From NCBI GenBank assembly GCA_023424095.1, contig JAFAEG010000059.1, positions 1-17,894 on the forward strand: a stretch of 17,894 bases of DNA. The letters are read 5' to 3'. A program made the translations under genes and the position numbers. The notes under the pieces were generated by a model that saw only the letters and a list, made by a program, of their open reading frames with translations, was not told the origin of the DNA and did not search any database. Shown in pieces: positions 1 through 7,258 of this stretch. The stretch comes from Pseudomonadota bacterium. Lineage in GTDB: Bacteria > Pseudomonadota > Alphaproteobacteria > Sphingomonadales > Sphingomonadaceae. How positions within the stretch are numbered: the stretch's first letter is position 1; each line of letters starts with the position of its first letter.

Positions 1-221
1 GGCGCGGGCCGGCCAATCAGCAGCGCGTAGTTCAATTCTTTAAGCCGGGCGCGGTCGATCAGCTTCAGGACGTAGCCCAGGCCGTAGATGGCGGTGACCG
101 GCAGCAGCGCCAGCCGCAGCGGATTGAGGCGGCGAGCGGCGTGCAGAAGGAAGGCGGTGAAGGTCGCCTTGCGCGTCACCGTCTTGTCCATGTCGTAAAT
201 GGCGAGCGCGACCCGGGTCAT
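1..221 (-). CDS. HAD-superfamily IB phosphatase, N-terminal part (runs off the left edge)
   Basis: The minus strand opens with MTRVALAIYDMDKTVT, and about 73 residues are visible before the window ends. The motif D10-M-D12-K-T14 is the DxDxT catalytic loop I of HAD phosphohydrolases: the first Asp is the nucleophile and the second the acid/base. The following stretch, rich in Leu, Ala and Arg, fits the helical cap region of subfamily IB (phosphoserine-phosphatase-like) proteins. The substrate cannot be told because the cap and motifs II-IV lie outside the window. The start is the ATG at 221, chosen because the catalytic Asp then falls at residue 10, as is usual in the family. The gene is divergent from the Mla-type operon, with about 100 bp between starts. 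A longer ORF in another frame over the same bases is a shadow. Confidence 0.75.
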   Translation of the reverse strand, partial: MTRVALAIYDMDKTVTRKATFTAFLLHAARRLNPLRLALLPVTAIYGLGYVLKLIDRARLKELNYALLIGRPA

Positions 222-322
222 GACGAGGCGCCAAGCACAGCCGCCACGGCCCTGTCCAGATGCGACGTTCGTAGCGCGCAAATGCTTGCCGCAATGCGAA
301 AATTGCAGCAGGGTCCGCCGCG
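222..322. other. Divergent intergenic region upstream of the Mla-type operon
   Basis: About 100 bp separate the divergent HAD and mlaE-like genes and must hold the promoters of both. I could not find a convincing -35/-10 pair. A weak Shine-Dalgarno-like AGGG at 310-313 lies 9 nt before the ATG at 323. Confidence 0.35.
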
Positions 323-1432
323 ATGGCGACCATGGCCGACTCTTCGGACGAATATCAGGACGGCCGTCGCATCGTCCGGCTGTCGGGCAATCTCACCCTG
401 TCGCGCATCCGCGCCGTCAATCGGCAGCTGGAAAGCGCGACCGACGACCGCTTGCGCATCGATCTGAGCAATGTCGAGCGGATGGACACGGTCGGCGCCT
501 GGACGCTGCACAAATTGGCGCGCGACCGCGATGTCGAGATTGTCGGCGCGGATGCGGACCAGCTCGCCCTGATCGACAATGTCGCCGCCGCCGACCGGCC
601 GGCGAAGCTGCGGCCCGATGCGCCGCCGCCCTTCCTGCGCGTGGTCGCGATGACCGGCGAGGCGACGATGACCGCGGGGCGCACGCTCGTCTCGCTGGTC
701 GCCTTCCTGGGGGCGGTGATGATCACCGCCGGTAAGGTCATCGCCCGGCCGCGCAAGTTCCGCTGGCATGCGGTGACGAACCAGTTCGAGATCGTCGGCG
801 TGCACGCGCTGGCGATCATCGGGCTGATGAGCTTCCTGGTCGGCATCGTCATCGCCCAGCAGGGCGTGGTGCAGCTCCGCCAGTTCGGCGCGGAAGTTTA
901 TGCGGTCAACCTCGTCGGCCGGATCAGTTTCCGCGAACTGGGCGTGCTGATGACCGCGATCATGGTCGCTGGCCGCTCGGGCAGCGCCTTCGCGGCCGAG
1001 ATCGGATCGATGAAGCTCGCCGAGGAAATCGACGCGATGCGGACGATCGGCGTGTCGCCGATGGAGGCATTGGTGCTGCCGCGCGTGCTGGCGGTGACCC
1101 TGGTGATGCCGCTGCTCGCTTTCTACGCGTCGATGATGGCGATCTTCGGCGGCGGCGTGCTGATGTGGGCGCAGCTCGACCTGCAGCCATTGGTCTTCAT
1201 CCAGACCATCCGCGAAGTCACGCCGATGAACGACGTGCTGATCTGCCTTATCAAGGCCCCGATTTTCGGCATGCTGATCGCGATCTGCGGTTGTTTCCAG
1301 GGGATGCAGGTGAAGGGCAATGCCGAGGAAGTCGGGTTCCGGACCACCGCCGCGGTGGTGCAGGCGATCTTCCTGGTGATCGTGCTCGACGCCTTCTTCG
1401 CGGTCTTCTTCAGCTCGATCGGGTGGATATGA
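323..1432 (+). CDS. mlaE: MlaE-family ABC lipid-transport permease with fused N-terminal STAS domain
   Basis: This 369-residue protein is the membrane permease of an Mla-type phospholipid transporter of the inner membrane. Residues about 10-95 form a STAS domain: a beta strand ending LSGNLT, then IDLSNVERMDTVGAW, the site that in MlaB carries the regulatory Ser/Thr. Residues about 120-369 are the MlaE permease, with hydrophobic segments near 155-180, 205-225, 255-290 and 340-365. The conserved GRSGSAFAAEIGSM stretch, followed by EEIDAMRTIG, is the family signature and coupling helix. In E. coli the STAS protein MlaB is separate; here it is fused, so no free mlaB is expected. The ATG at 323 or the in-frame ATG at 332 could be the start. 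The stop overlaps the next ATG (ATGA, 1429-1432), so translation is probably coupled to mlaF. The function is clear; the direction of lipid transport is not. Confidence 0.93.
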   Translation: MATMADSSDEYQDGRRIVRLSGNLTLSRIRAVNRQLESATDDRLRIDLSNVERMDTVGAWTLHKLARDRDVEIVGADADQLALIDNVAAADRPAKLRPDAPPPFLRVVAMTGEATMTAGRTLVSLVAFLGAVMITAGKVIARPRKFRWHAVTNQFEIVGVHALAIIGLMSFLVGIVIAQQGVVQLRQFGAEVYAVNLVGRISFRELGVLMTAIMVAGRSGSAFAAEIGSMKLAEEIDAMRTIGVSPMEALVLPRVLAVTLVMPLLAFYASMMAIFGGGVLMWAQLDLQPLVFIQTIREVTPMNDVLICLIKAPIFGMLIAICGCFQGMQVKGNAEEVGFRTTAAVVQAIFLVIVLDAFFAVFFSSIGWI

Positions 1433-2295
1433 GACGCGGCGCGCTGGAGAAAGCGGAACCGGAGGAGCATCGGCACGATGGGCCGAATGCGATCGAGGTG
1501 CGCGGGCTGAAGAATGCCTTTGGCGAGCAGGTCATCCATGACGGCCTCGATATCGACCTGCGGCGCGGCGAAATCCTCGGCGTGGTTGGCGGCTCGGGCA
1601 CAGGCAAATCGGTGCTGATGCGCTCGATCATCGGCCTGCAGGAGCCGGTCGAGGGGGAAATCCACGTCTTCGGTCGCGACATGGTCGGCGCCGGCGTGGA
1701 CGATTCGCGCGACATCCGCCGACGCTGGGGCGTGCTGTTCCAGAACGGCGCCTTGTTCACGACCCTGACCGTGACCGAGAATGTGCAGCTGCCGATCCGC
1801 GAATATTATGGCCGGCTCGATCCGGTGCTGATGGACGAGATCGCGGCCTACAAGATCGCCATGGTCGGCCTCCCGGAAGATGCCGGTTCGAAATTCCCCT
1901 CCGAGCTTTCCGGCGGCATGCGCAAGCGGGCCGGAATCGCGCGGGCGCTGGCGCTCGATCCGGAGCTGCTCTTCCTCGACGAACCGACCGCGGGTCTGGA
2001 TCCAATCGGCGCGGCGGCCTTTGATGCCTTGATCAGCCGTCTTCGCGACGGCCTCAACCTCAGCGTGTTCCTGATCACACACGATCTCGACACGCTCTAT
2101 GCGATCTGCGACCGAGTAGCGGTGCTTGCGGACCAGAAGGTGATTGCGGTGGGAACGATCCCCGAACTGCTGGCGACCGACCATCCGTGGATCCAGGAAT
2201 ATTTCCTGGGGCCGCGCGGCCGCGCCGCTGCGCCGGCCGCCGAAGAATTGCGTGAGGCCGCGAAGCATTCGGCCGAAACGGGGAAAGTCGGCTGA
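1429..2295 (+). CDS. mlaF: MlaF-like ABC transporter ATP-binding protein
   Basis: This 288-residue cytoplasmic ATPase powers the MlaE-type permease encoded just upstream. All ABC motifs are visible: Walker A GGSGTGKS at 54-61, a Q-loop at FQNGALF (about 104-110), signature ELSGGMRKR at 159-167, Walker B LLFLDEPTAGLDP at 180-192, and H-loop His218 in ITHD. The sequence around FQNGALFTTLTVTENV is typical of Mla/Mkl/Ttg2A ATPases rather than general importers. The C-terminal tail, with WIQEYFLGPRG and then an Ala/Glu-rich end, matches the family. The start is the ATG at 1429, inside the stop of mlaE. Longer readings of the same frame run back into mlaE and are not real. The stop TGA shares its A with the ATG of the next gene (TGATG). 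Confidence 0.95.
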   Translation: MRRGALEKAEPEEHRHDGPNAIEVRGLKNAFGEQVIHDGLDIDLRRGEILGVVGGSGTGKSVLMRSIIGLQEPVEGEIHVFGRDMVGAGVDDSRDIRRRWGVLFQNGALFTTLTVTENVQLPIREYYGRLDPVLMDEIAAYKIAMVGLPEDAGSKFPSELSGGMRKRAGIARALALDPELLFLDEPTAGLDPIGAAAFDALISRLRDGLNLSVFLITHDLDTLYAICDRVAVLADQKVIAVGTIPELLATDHPWIQEYFLGPRGRAAAPAAEELREAAKHSAETGKVG

Positions 2296-3287
2296 TGGAA
2301 ACCCGCTCAAACCAGATCATCGTCGGCAGCGTCGTGCTCGGCCTCATGGTCGGGCTGGTCTTTTTCCTGATCTGGCTGTCCCAGCCCAATCGCGAAGGCC
2401 GCAAGAGCTACGACATCCTGTTCACCCAGTCGGTCGGCGGCTTGGCCAAGGGCGCGCAGGTGACCTATTCGGGTGTGCCCGTGGGGCAGGTCGATCTGGT
2501 CGAGCTCGACCGTCGCAATCCGGAAGTGATCCGGGTGCGCGTGACCGTGGACGAATCGATCCCGGTGCTCGCCCCGACGACGGAAAGCGTGCAGCGCAAC
2601 GCCCCGGACGGCACCACCGCCAGCCTCAGCCAGGTCGGCTTCACCGGTCCGATCCAGGTCGAGCTGACGACGCCGCGCTCGCTTGCGCCCGGGCAGCGCC
2701 AGGCGCTGGTCGCGGAAGGGCCTTATGGTGTCCCGCTCATCCCGCCGCGGCCGGGCGGCTTTGCGGCGATCCTGAACAATGCGCCGGAAGTGCTGGAGCA
2801 ATTTCGGCTGCTCGCGGCGCGGCTCACCGACTTCTTCTCGCCGCGCAACCAGGAGAGCATCGCGCAGATCCTGGAGAATGTGCAGCGGCTGACGCGTGAA
2901 CTGGGCGATCGCGGACCGCAGATCACGGCCGTCCTGAACGAGGCGGAGGCGACGATGCAGCGCGCCGGCGCGACGATCGAGCGGTTCGGCGAACTGGCCG
3001 GCAGCACCGACCGGCTGATCAACCAGCAGGGCGCTGCGACCTTCTCCGAATTGCGCACCACTTTGGGCGCGGCGGCGCGCAGCCTGGAAGCGCTGCAGGC
3101 GGCGGTGAACGAGGCGCGGCCTGGCATCCAGACCTTCTCCGAACGGACCCTGCCGGATGTCGGCGCGTTGCTTCGGGACCTGAGGGCGACCTCGGAATCG
3201 CTGCGCCGGATTACGGAGCGGCTGGAGCAGCAGGGCGTTGGCGGCCTGATCGGCGCCGAGCGGCTGCCCGATTACGAGCCGAGATGA
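2295..3287 (+). CDS. mlaD: MlaD-like MCE-domain substrate-binding protein
   Basis: This 330-residue inner-membrane protein is anchored by one N-terminal helix (about residues 8-30) and has a periplasmic MCE domain at about 38-125 (YDILFTQSVGGL, KGAQVTYSGVPVGQV, then the hydrophobic pore-loop region SLSQVGFTGPIQVEL). MCE proteins of this class form hexameric rings on the permease and bind lipid. Residues about 150-315 are Gln/Glu/Arg-rich helical repeats (for example ERFGELAGSTDRLI and RRITERLEQQG), likely an extended coiled helical region toward the periplasm. At 330 residues it is longer than E. coli MlaD (about 180), closer to the alphaproteobacterial type. The start ATG overlaps the mlaF stop by one base. 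Confidence 0.93.
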   Translation: METRSNQIIVGSVVLGLMVGLVFFLIWLSQPNREGRKSYDILFTQSVGGLAKGAQVTYSGVPVGQVDLVELDRRNPEVIRVRVTVDESIPVLAPTTESVQRNAPDGTTASLSQVGFTGPIQVELTTPRSLAPGQRQALVAEGPYGVPLIPPRPGGFAAILNNAPEVLEQFRLLAARLTDFFSPRNQESIAQILENVQRLTRELGDRGPQITAVLNEAEATMQRAGATIERFGELAGSTDRLINQQGAATFSELRTTLGAAARSLEALQAAVNEARPGIQTFSERTLPDVGALLRDLRATSESLRRITERLEQQGVGGLIGAERLPDYEPR

Positions 3288-3297
3288 GGTGATGAAG

Positions 3298-3891
3298 ATG
3301 CGCAAGGTTCGTCTCGCTGGATTGATGGCTGTGCCCGCCTTGGCGCTGCTGGTGAGCGGCTGCCTGGGTGGCGGCTCGGCCCCGGCCGAATTGCTGACGC
3401 TGACCCCGACGACGCCGGTGCCGGCCGGAACGGCGCGCAGCGGCGCGACCGGCGAAAGCGTGGCGGTGCTGACCCCCACCGTGCCGCGCGAAGTGAACAC
3501 GCGGCGGATCCCGGTTTACGTCAATCCGATCACGATCGAATATCTGACCAACGCGACCTGGATCGAGGAGCCGCCGGAACTGTTCCGCCGCTTGCTGTCG
3601 GAAACGATCGCGACCCGGACGCAGCGGCTGGTGCTCGACCCGAACAATTTCGCGGCCGAGGCCGGCGTGACGATCAGCGGGCAATTGCTGCGCTTCGGCT
3701 TCGATCCGACGCGGATGGAGGCGGTGGTGGTCTATGAAGCGGCGCAGACGCGGCGCGGCCAGCCGCTGCAGACTCAGCGTTTCGAGGCGCGCGTGCCGGT
3801 GACCGAGCAGACCGCTGTGGCCGTCGCGCCCGCGCTCAATGACGCGTCCAATCAGGTCGCCGTGCAAGTGGCGGACTGGATTGGCGGCTAG
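3298..3891 (+). CDS. PqiC-like ABC-transport auxiliary lipoprotein
   Basis: This predicted 197-residue lipoprotein has a basic n-region (MRKVR), a hydrophobic core and lipobox VSGC, with Cys22 as the lipidated residue. The remainder resembles the ABC-type transport auxiliary family (PqiC/YmbA-like): RRIPVYVNPITIEYLTNATW near the start of the domain, and a C-terminal ASNQVAVQVADWIGG helix. In other systems such lipoproteins sit at the outer membrane and help an MCE complex bridge the periplasm. Fourth position after mlaEFD is the usual alphaproteobacterial arrangement. I chose the ATG at 3298 because GAGGTGAT at 3286-3293 is a strong Shine-Dalgarno match at good spacing from it. In-frame GTG (3289) and ATG (3292) starts lie within that site and would add 2-3 residues. 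Confidence 0.85.
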   Translation: MRKVRLAGLMAVPALALLVSGCLGGGSAPAELLTLTPTTPVPAGTARSGATGESVAVLTPTVPREVNTRRIPVYVNPITIEYLTNATWIEEPPELFRRLLSETIATRTQRLVLDPNNFAAEAGVTISGQLLRFGFDPTRMEAVVVYEAAQTRRGQPLQTQRFEARVPVTEQTAVAVAPALNDASNQVAVQVADWIGG

Positions 3892-3902
3892 GGGTGAAGA
3901 CG

Positions 3903-4265
3903 ATGCGGACGATTGGCGCGAGCCTGCTGATTCTGGCACTGTCGGCTTGCACCGGCGGCACGGCCAACAACAGTGTGGCAGAAGAAAATGCGCAGGCCGA
4001 GTCCGCCGCGGCCGCCGGTTCCAACGCGCAGCAGGCGGTCCGCGACCTGTCCGAGGGGCAACGCAACGGCGTGCTCTTCCGCGCCATCCGCGATGCGCGG
4101 CAGCCCTGCCAGAATGTGCGCGAATCCATGCTGAGCGAAACGCCGGGCAGCACGCCTGTCTATATGGCGACCTGCGAGAATAATGCCGTTTATGCGGTGG
4201 CGATCCGCGATGACGGCAACGCCATCGTCCGCGCGGTCATGCCCGCCGAGGAGAATAAGCAATGA
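3903..4265 (+). CDS. Small lipoprotein with a conserved Cys pair, first of a tandem pair
   Basis: I do not recognise a named family. The 120-residue product has a lipoprotein signal with lipobox LSAC (Cys16), an Ala/Glu-rich linker to about residue 45, and a small domain. That domain carries RAIR at 60-63, C69-Q-x-V and MAT-C91. The next gene has the same elements at identical spacing, so the two are paralogues. The two Cys are likely disulfide-bonded in the periplasm (inference). I chose the ATG at 3903, with GGTGA about 5 nt upstream; an in-frame GTG at 3894 would add 3 residues. The gene lies 11 bp after the PqiC-like gene and its stop overlaps the next ATG (ATGA), so it belongs to the Mla-type operon. 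A role with that transporter is suggested by position only. Confidence 0.8.
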   Translation: MRTIGASLLILALSACTGGTANNSVAEENAQAESAAAAGSNAQQAVRDLSEGQRNGVLFRAIRDARQPCQNVRESMLSETPGSTPVYMATCENNAVYAVAIRDDGNAIVRAVMPAEENKQ

Positions 4266-4714
4266 TCCGGCACGCTTTCGTGCTTTTCGGTTTCGCGGCG
4301 CTGGCCGGCTGCGGCGGCGATCGGACCGTCGAAAGCGCCAACGGGGCGGAACCCGATATCCGGATCGCCAATCGCTATCATGACGATCTGTTGGCGCTGA
4401 CGCCGGGCAACCAAAGGCTGGCGATGATGCGGGCGATCCGAAGCAACGGCTATCGCTGCCAGCGCGTCGACAATGCCGGTTTCCAGGAAGAATATCGCAA
4501 CATGAAGATGTGGGTTGCGACCTGCGGCGGCGCCGAGCAGCGGAATTTCGCTGTCTATCTCGCGGCCAATGGCGACGTGCAGGTGCGCAATTGCGCCGAC
4601 GCTGGAACGCTGTCGCTGCCGCGCTGCAACGGCCTGCCGCCCGCCGTGCCGGATCCGACCATGCCCGAAGTCCAGGAAGGCGCCGCGGACGACGCTTTCA
4701 AGAACGCGCAATAG
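4262..4714 (+). CDS. Small lipoprotein with a conserved Cys pair, second of a tandem pair
   Basis: This 150-residue product has lipobox LAGC (Cys17) and a domain paralogous to the preceding lipoprotein: RAIR at 57-60, C66-Q-x-V, VAT-C88, then NFAVYLAANGDVQVR. From RAIR to the second Cys both proteins span 32 residues without a gap. This copy has two further Cys (111 and 122) in a C-terminal extension the first lacks, so it could form a second disulfide. It ends in a Pro- and Asp-rich tail. The start ATG overlaps the upstream stop, which implies coupled translation. It is the last gene of the operon and converges with the minus-strand gene ending 15 bp away; no terminator hairpin with a T run is visible between them. 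Its function is unknown. Confidence 0.8.
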   Translation: MIRHAFVLFGFAALAGCGGDRTVESANGAEPDIRIANRYHDDLLALTPGNQRLAMMRAIRSNGYRCQRVDNAGFQEEYRNMKMWVATCGGAEQRNFAVYLAANGDVQVRNCADAGTLSLPRCNGLPPAVPDPTMPEVQEGAADDAFKNAQ

Positions 4715-4729
4715 CCGCCGCAGGGCCGC

Positions 4730-5323
4730 TCAGCAGGCTTCGTATTTCCAGTTGCGGCGTTTGCCTTCGGCCATCCATTCGACGGCCTGGGCGATGCGTT
4801 TGGCGCGGGTTTCGGGGCGCTTGGCCTCGATCACCCATTCCAGATAGTCGCGCCGGGCGCTGGGCGGGAAGCCGTCGAAGTTCGCCTGCGCGGCGGGTTC
4901 GGCCACCAGCGCCGCGGCGAGATCGGCTGGCATTTCGGGCTCGGGCCGGACCGCCGCCTGACGCTTCGGCTTCGCGCCGCTGTCGATGAAGGCCATGGCG
5001 GCGTGAACGATGCCCGCCAGCGTCGTCTCGTCGGGGAGGTCGGCGAGGCTCGCGATCCGGCCGAAATCCCCCATCGCCCCAGCCTTCGCATCCGCGCCGC
5101 GCACGTCATTGCTGTTCCAGAAGCCGAGCGTGGCATGGGCCTTGAACGCCGCCATGCCGGCCAGCGGCCTGCCTTTGTAGGAGAAAGCTGGAACGCCCCA
5201 TTTGATGCCTTCCTCGACATCGGGGCGGGCGGCGTGCACCGCGGCGCGGATATGGTCGAGGATCGGCCGGGCGAAATCGGCCTTGCCGGCGATATAGGCG
5301 TCGACGCGCGGGTCCTTGCTCAT
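4730..5323 (-). CDS. YdeI/OmdA-like protein with N-terminal DUF1801 domain
   Basis: This 197-residue cytoplasmic protein begins MSKDPRVDAYI, the typical N-terminus of YdeI-type proteins. Residues about 15-115 resemble the DUF1801 (iron-chaperone-like) fold, with EGIKWGVPAFSYKG and LAGMAAFKAHATLGFW. The C-terminal part, PPSARRDYLEWVIEAKRPETRAKRI with a positively charged end, is the OmdA (bacteriocin-protection, YdeI/OmpD-associated) domain. These proteins are loosely linked to stress or peptide resistance, but no biochemical role is settled. The start is the ATG at 5323; an in-frame TTG at 5359 would extend it into the end of the upstream transporter gene and is less likely. It sits 28 bp after that gene on the same strand, so the two are probably co-transcribed. 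Confidence 0.85.
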   Translation of the reverse strand: MSKDPRVDAYIAGKADFARPILDHIRAAVHAARPDVEEGIKWGVPAFSYKGRPLAGMAAFKAHATLGFWNSNDVRGADAKAGAMGDFGRIASLADLPDETTLAGIVHAAMAFIDSGAKPKRQAAVRPEPEMPADLAAALVAEPAAQANFDGFPPSARRDYLEWVIEAKRPETRAKRIAQAVEWMAEGKRRNWKYEAC

Positions 5324-5351
5324 GCCCGGCAGGATGCGACCCGATCCGGGG

Positions 5352-6329
5352 TCAGGCAAGCCCGGAGGCTTCGGCCACCGCCTCGCGCCGGGCGACGATG
5401 GCTCGGCGCCAGCCGTCGGCGGTGAAGATGACGAGCGCGCTCCAGATCAGCCCGAAGCAGACGATGTGGGCGAAGCTCAGATGCTCGCCGAACACCAGCA
5501 CCGCCAGCAGGAACTGGATGGACGGAGCGACATATTGCAGGAAGCCCAGGGTCGAGAAGGGCAGGCGCTTGGCCGCGGCGGTGAACATCAGCAGCGGAAT
5601 GGCGGTAATCGCGCCGCCCAGGATCAGCAGCAACGAGGTCAAAGGATCCCAGGTTGAAAGACCGCCCGTGCCCTGCGATTCCAGCCAGAGCATCCAGCCG
5701 AGCGCGAAGGGCGCGAGCAGGAAGGATTCGATCGACAGGCCCTCAATTGCCTCGACCGGCGTGATCTTCCTGAGGAAGCCGTAGCTCGCGAAGCTCAAGG
5801 CCAGGGTGATGCTGATCCACAGGCCCGAGCCGGCGCCCGCCGCGAGGATGGCGACGCCGACGCCGGCGAGGATGGTGGCCGCGACCTGCGGCCGGGTCAG
5901 CCGCTCGCCGAGCAGCAGCACGCCCATCAGGATGTTGACCAGCGGATTGAGATAATAGCCGAGGCTGCCCTCCAGCACGTGGCCGGTGACGATGGCGATG
6001 ATGTAGACCAGCCAGTTGATCGCGATCAGCGTGGAGGTCGCCATCAGCACGAGCAGCACGCGGCGGTTGGCGATCGCGGCGCGGATATGGGGCCAGCGCT
6101 TCCACACGGCGACGAGGCCGCCGAGCAGGACCAGAGACCACAGAATGCGATGACCGAGAATCTCGCCGGGGCTGACATGAGCCAGCGCCTTGAAATAGAG
6201 AGGCATGACGCCCCAGAGCAGGTAAGCACCGAGCCCGTAATAAAGCCCGGTGCGGTGACGCTGGGCGGCAAGGGCGGGCGATGGAGCGTGCATCAGGGTG
6301 CGGCGAATACGGGACGGCAGGTTGGCCAT
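5352..6329 (-). CDS. rarD: EamA-family transporter, RarD type
   Basis: This hydrophobic 325-residue protein has about ten membrane segments in two EamA repeats. It matches the RarD subgroup: GLGAYLLWGVMPLYFKAL at the start of the first repeat, HRILWS, INWLVYIIAI, GYYLNPLVNILMG and, in the second repeat, LQYVAPSIQFLLA. Such proteins belong to the drug/metabolite transporter superfamily; RarD was named for chloramphenicol sensitivity, but the substrate here is unknown. The ATG at 6329 gives the longest ATG-started form. An internal ATG at 6293 would give 313 residues, closer to the usual length, and remains possible. A TTG at 6332 adds one residue. The gene is divergent from the lipoprotein gene at 6367. 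Confidence 0.9.
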   Translation of the reverse strand: MANLPSRIRRTLMHAPSPALAAQRHRTGLYYGLGAYLLWGVMPLYFKALAHVSPGEILGHRILWSLVLLGGLVAVWKRWPHIRAAIANRRVLLVLMATSTLIAINWLVYIIAIVTGHVLEGSLGYYLNPLVNILMGVLLLGERLTRPQVAATILAGVGVAILAAGAGSGLWISITLALSFASYGFLRKITPVEAIEGLSIESFLLAPFALGWMLWLESQGTGGLSTWDPLTSLLLILGGAITAIPLLMFTAAAKRLPFSTLGFLQYVAPSIQFLLAVLVFGEHLSFAHIVCFGLIWSALVIFTADGWRRAIVARREAVAEASGLA

Positions 6330-6350
6330 CAATGCGGTTCAGGCTGCCAG

Positions 6351-6358
6351 GTTATAAG
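6351..6358. promoter_or_regulatory. Possible -10 box in the rarD / lipoprotein divergent gap
   Basis: The 37-bp gap between divergent starts holds GTTATAAG, which reads as TATAAG on the plus strand and TATAAC on the minus strand. It is the only AT-rich box in the gap. On the plus strand it lies so close to the ATG at 6367 that the mRNA would be nearly leaderless. No good -35 element is visible on either strand, so this is tentative. Confidence 0.25.
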
Positions 6359-6366
6359 TTGAGCTT

Positions 6367-6834
6367 ATGAAACGAAGCATTCGGACGGGGGCGGGAATGA
6401 TGTGGATGACAGGTCTCGCCTTGCTCGCGGGCTGCGGCGAACAGCCGCGCAAGGACGCGAGCGCGGTGATCGCGGTAGAGGCCACGCCGACGGTCAATGC
6501 GAGCGTGGCGGCGGCGCCGGCGGTGGCGGCGCGTGCGGAGGTGGTGCGGGCGGTGGAGACGGCCGGGCTCTTGCCGCCGCGCGCGCAGGTCGTGCCGGCG
6601 ACCCGGGTCGAGGGCGCGATCGCCTTTGCCTATCGCACGCCCGATGCGCCCGCGCAGGTCGCGCGCTGGTATCGCGGCGCCGCCGGCTTCAACCTGCAGA
6701 GCGAATTGGACGAAGGCGGCGAGCATGTGCTGAGCGGCACGACCGCGCGACCGGCCGGGGATTTTTCCGTGCGGCTGGCGGCGCAGAGCGGTGGCGGCAC
6801 GACCGCGATGGTGCTGGTGACGCCGCGGCGATGA
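6367..6834 (+). CDS. Putative lipoprotein with C-terminal domain related to the 7259-7882 product
   Basis: I do not recognise a named family. The 155-residue product has a signal peptide ending in lipobox LLAGC (Cys23) and an Ala/Val-rich linker to about residue 60. Its globular part contains AQVARWYRGAAG, then SELDEGGEHVLSGTT, and ends TTAMVLVTPRR. The stretch QVxxxYRGAA...GFxxExEL...GxHxLxG recurs in the lipoprotein encoded at 7259-7882, so the two share a domain. The start ATG at 6367 has no strong Shine-Dalgarno site. The stop overlaps the next ATG (ATGA at 6831-6834), so the two genes are probably translated together. Confidence 0.75.
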   Translation: MKRSIRTGAGMMWMTGLALLAGCGEQPRKDASAVIAVEATPTVNASVAAAPAVAARAEVVRAVETAGLLPPRAQVVPATRVEGAIAFAYRTPDAPAQVARWYRGAAGFNLQSELDEGGEHVLSGTTARPAGDFSVRLAAQSGGGTTAMVLVTPRR

Positions 6835-7199
6835 ACGCGCTGGCGGACCCGGATGAAGTGCGCGCGCATCTGGTCGCCGCCGCTTCGGCCGGGCACCCGC
6901 TGACCTATGCGGAGCTGCTGGAGCGGCTCGGTTATTCCTTCTCCCGGCCGAAGATGCGGCAATTGGTCGCGGTGCTGGGCGAGGTCGATCGCCGGGCCGA
7001 GGCGGACGGGGAGCCGGAGCTGGCGGTGCTCGTCGTGCGACAGAGCGACGGCCTGCCCGGTCAGGGCTGGTGGATCGCCTGTGCGCGTAAGCATGGCTAT
7101 GAAGGGCTGTGGGAGGGGCCGGGCGCGCAGGCCTTCATCGCGGCGCGGCAACAGGAAGTCTTCCGCTTCTGGTCCGAAACGGGACAGGCGGCGCGCTAG
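6831..7199 (+). CDS. Conserved small cytoplasmic protein, possible winged-helix-like fold, function unknown
   Basis: This 122-residue product has no signal peptide or membrane segment. The N-terminal half (VRAHLVAAASAGHPLTYAELLERLGY, then RPKMRQLVAVLGEVDRRA) looks like short helices of a winged-helix or Ogt-like fold. The second half has PELAVLVVRQSDGLPGQGWW, a pattern I associate with small proteins where a Y-x-E-L-L helix precedes LVV...GLPGxGW. I cannot assign a reaction. Homologues may carry misleading automatic names, and no PRPP-synthetase or other enzyme signature is visible. The start is the ATG at 6831 inside the stop of the upstream lipoprotein gene. Longer readings of this frame through that gene are shadows. 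Confidence 0.75.
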   Translation: MNALADPDEVRAHLVAAASAGHPLTYAELLERLGYSFSRPKMRQLVAVLGEVDRRAEADGEPELAVLVVRQSDGLPGQGWWIACARKHGYEGLWEGPGAQAFIAARQQEVFRFWSETGQAAR

Positions 7200-7258
7200 C
7201 CCCGGATTAACCACGTCTTCTCACCCATTGGCCTAAGCGTTCGGGCATAATGGCGCCC

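Noticed and set aside
1123..2310. 395-codon minus-strand ORF opposite mlaE and mlaF
   Set aside because: Shadow: it covers two genes with complete family motifs on the other strand and shows no domain of its own.
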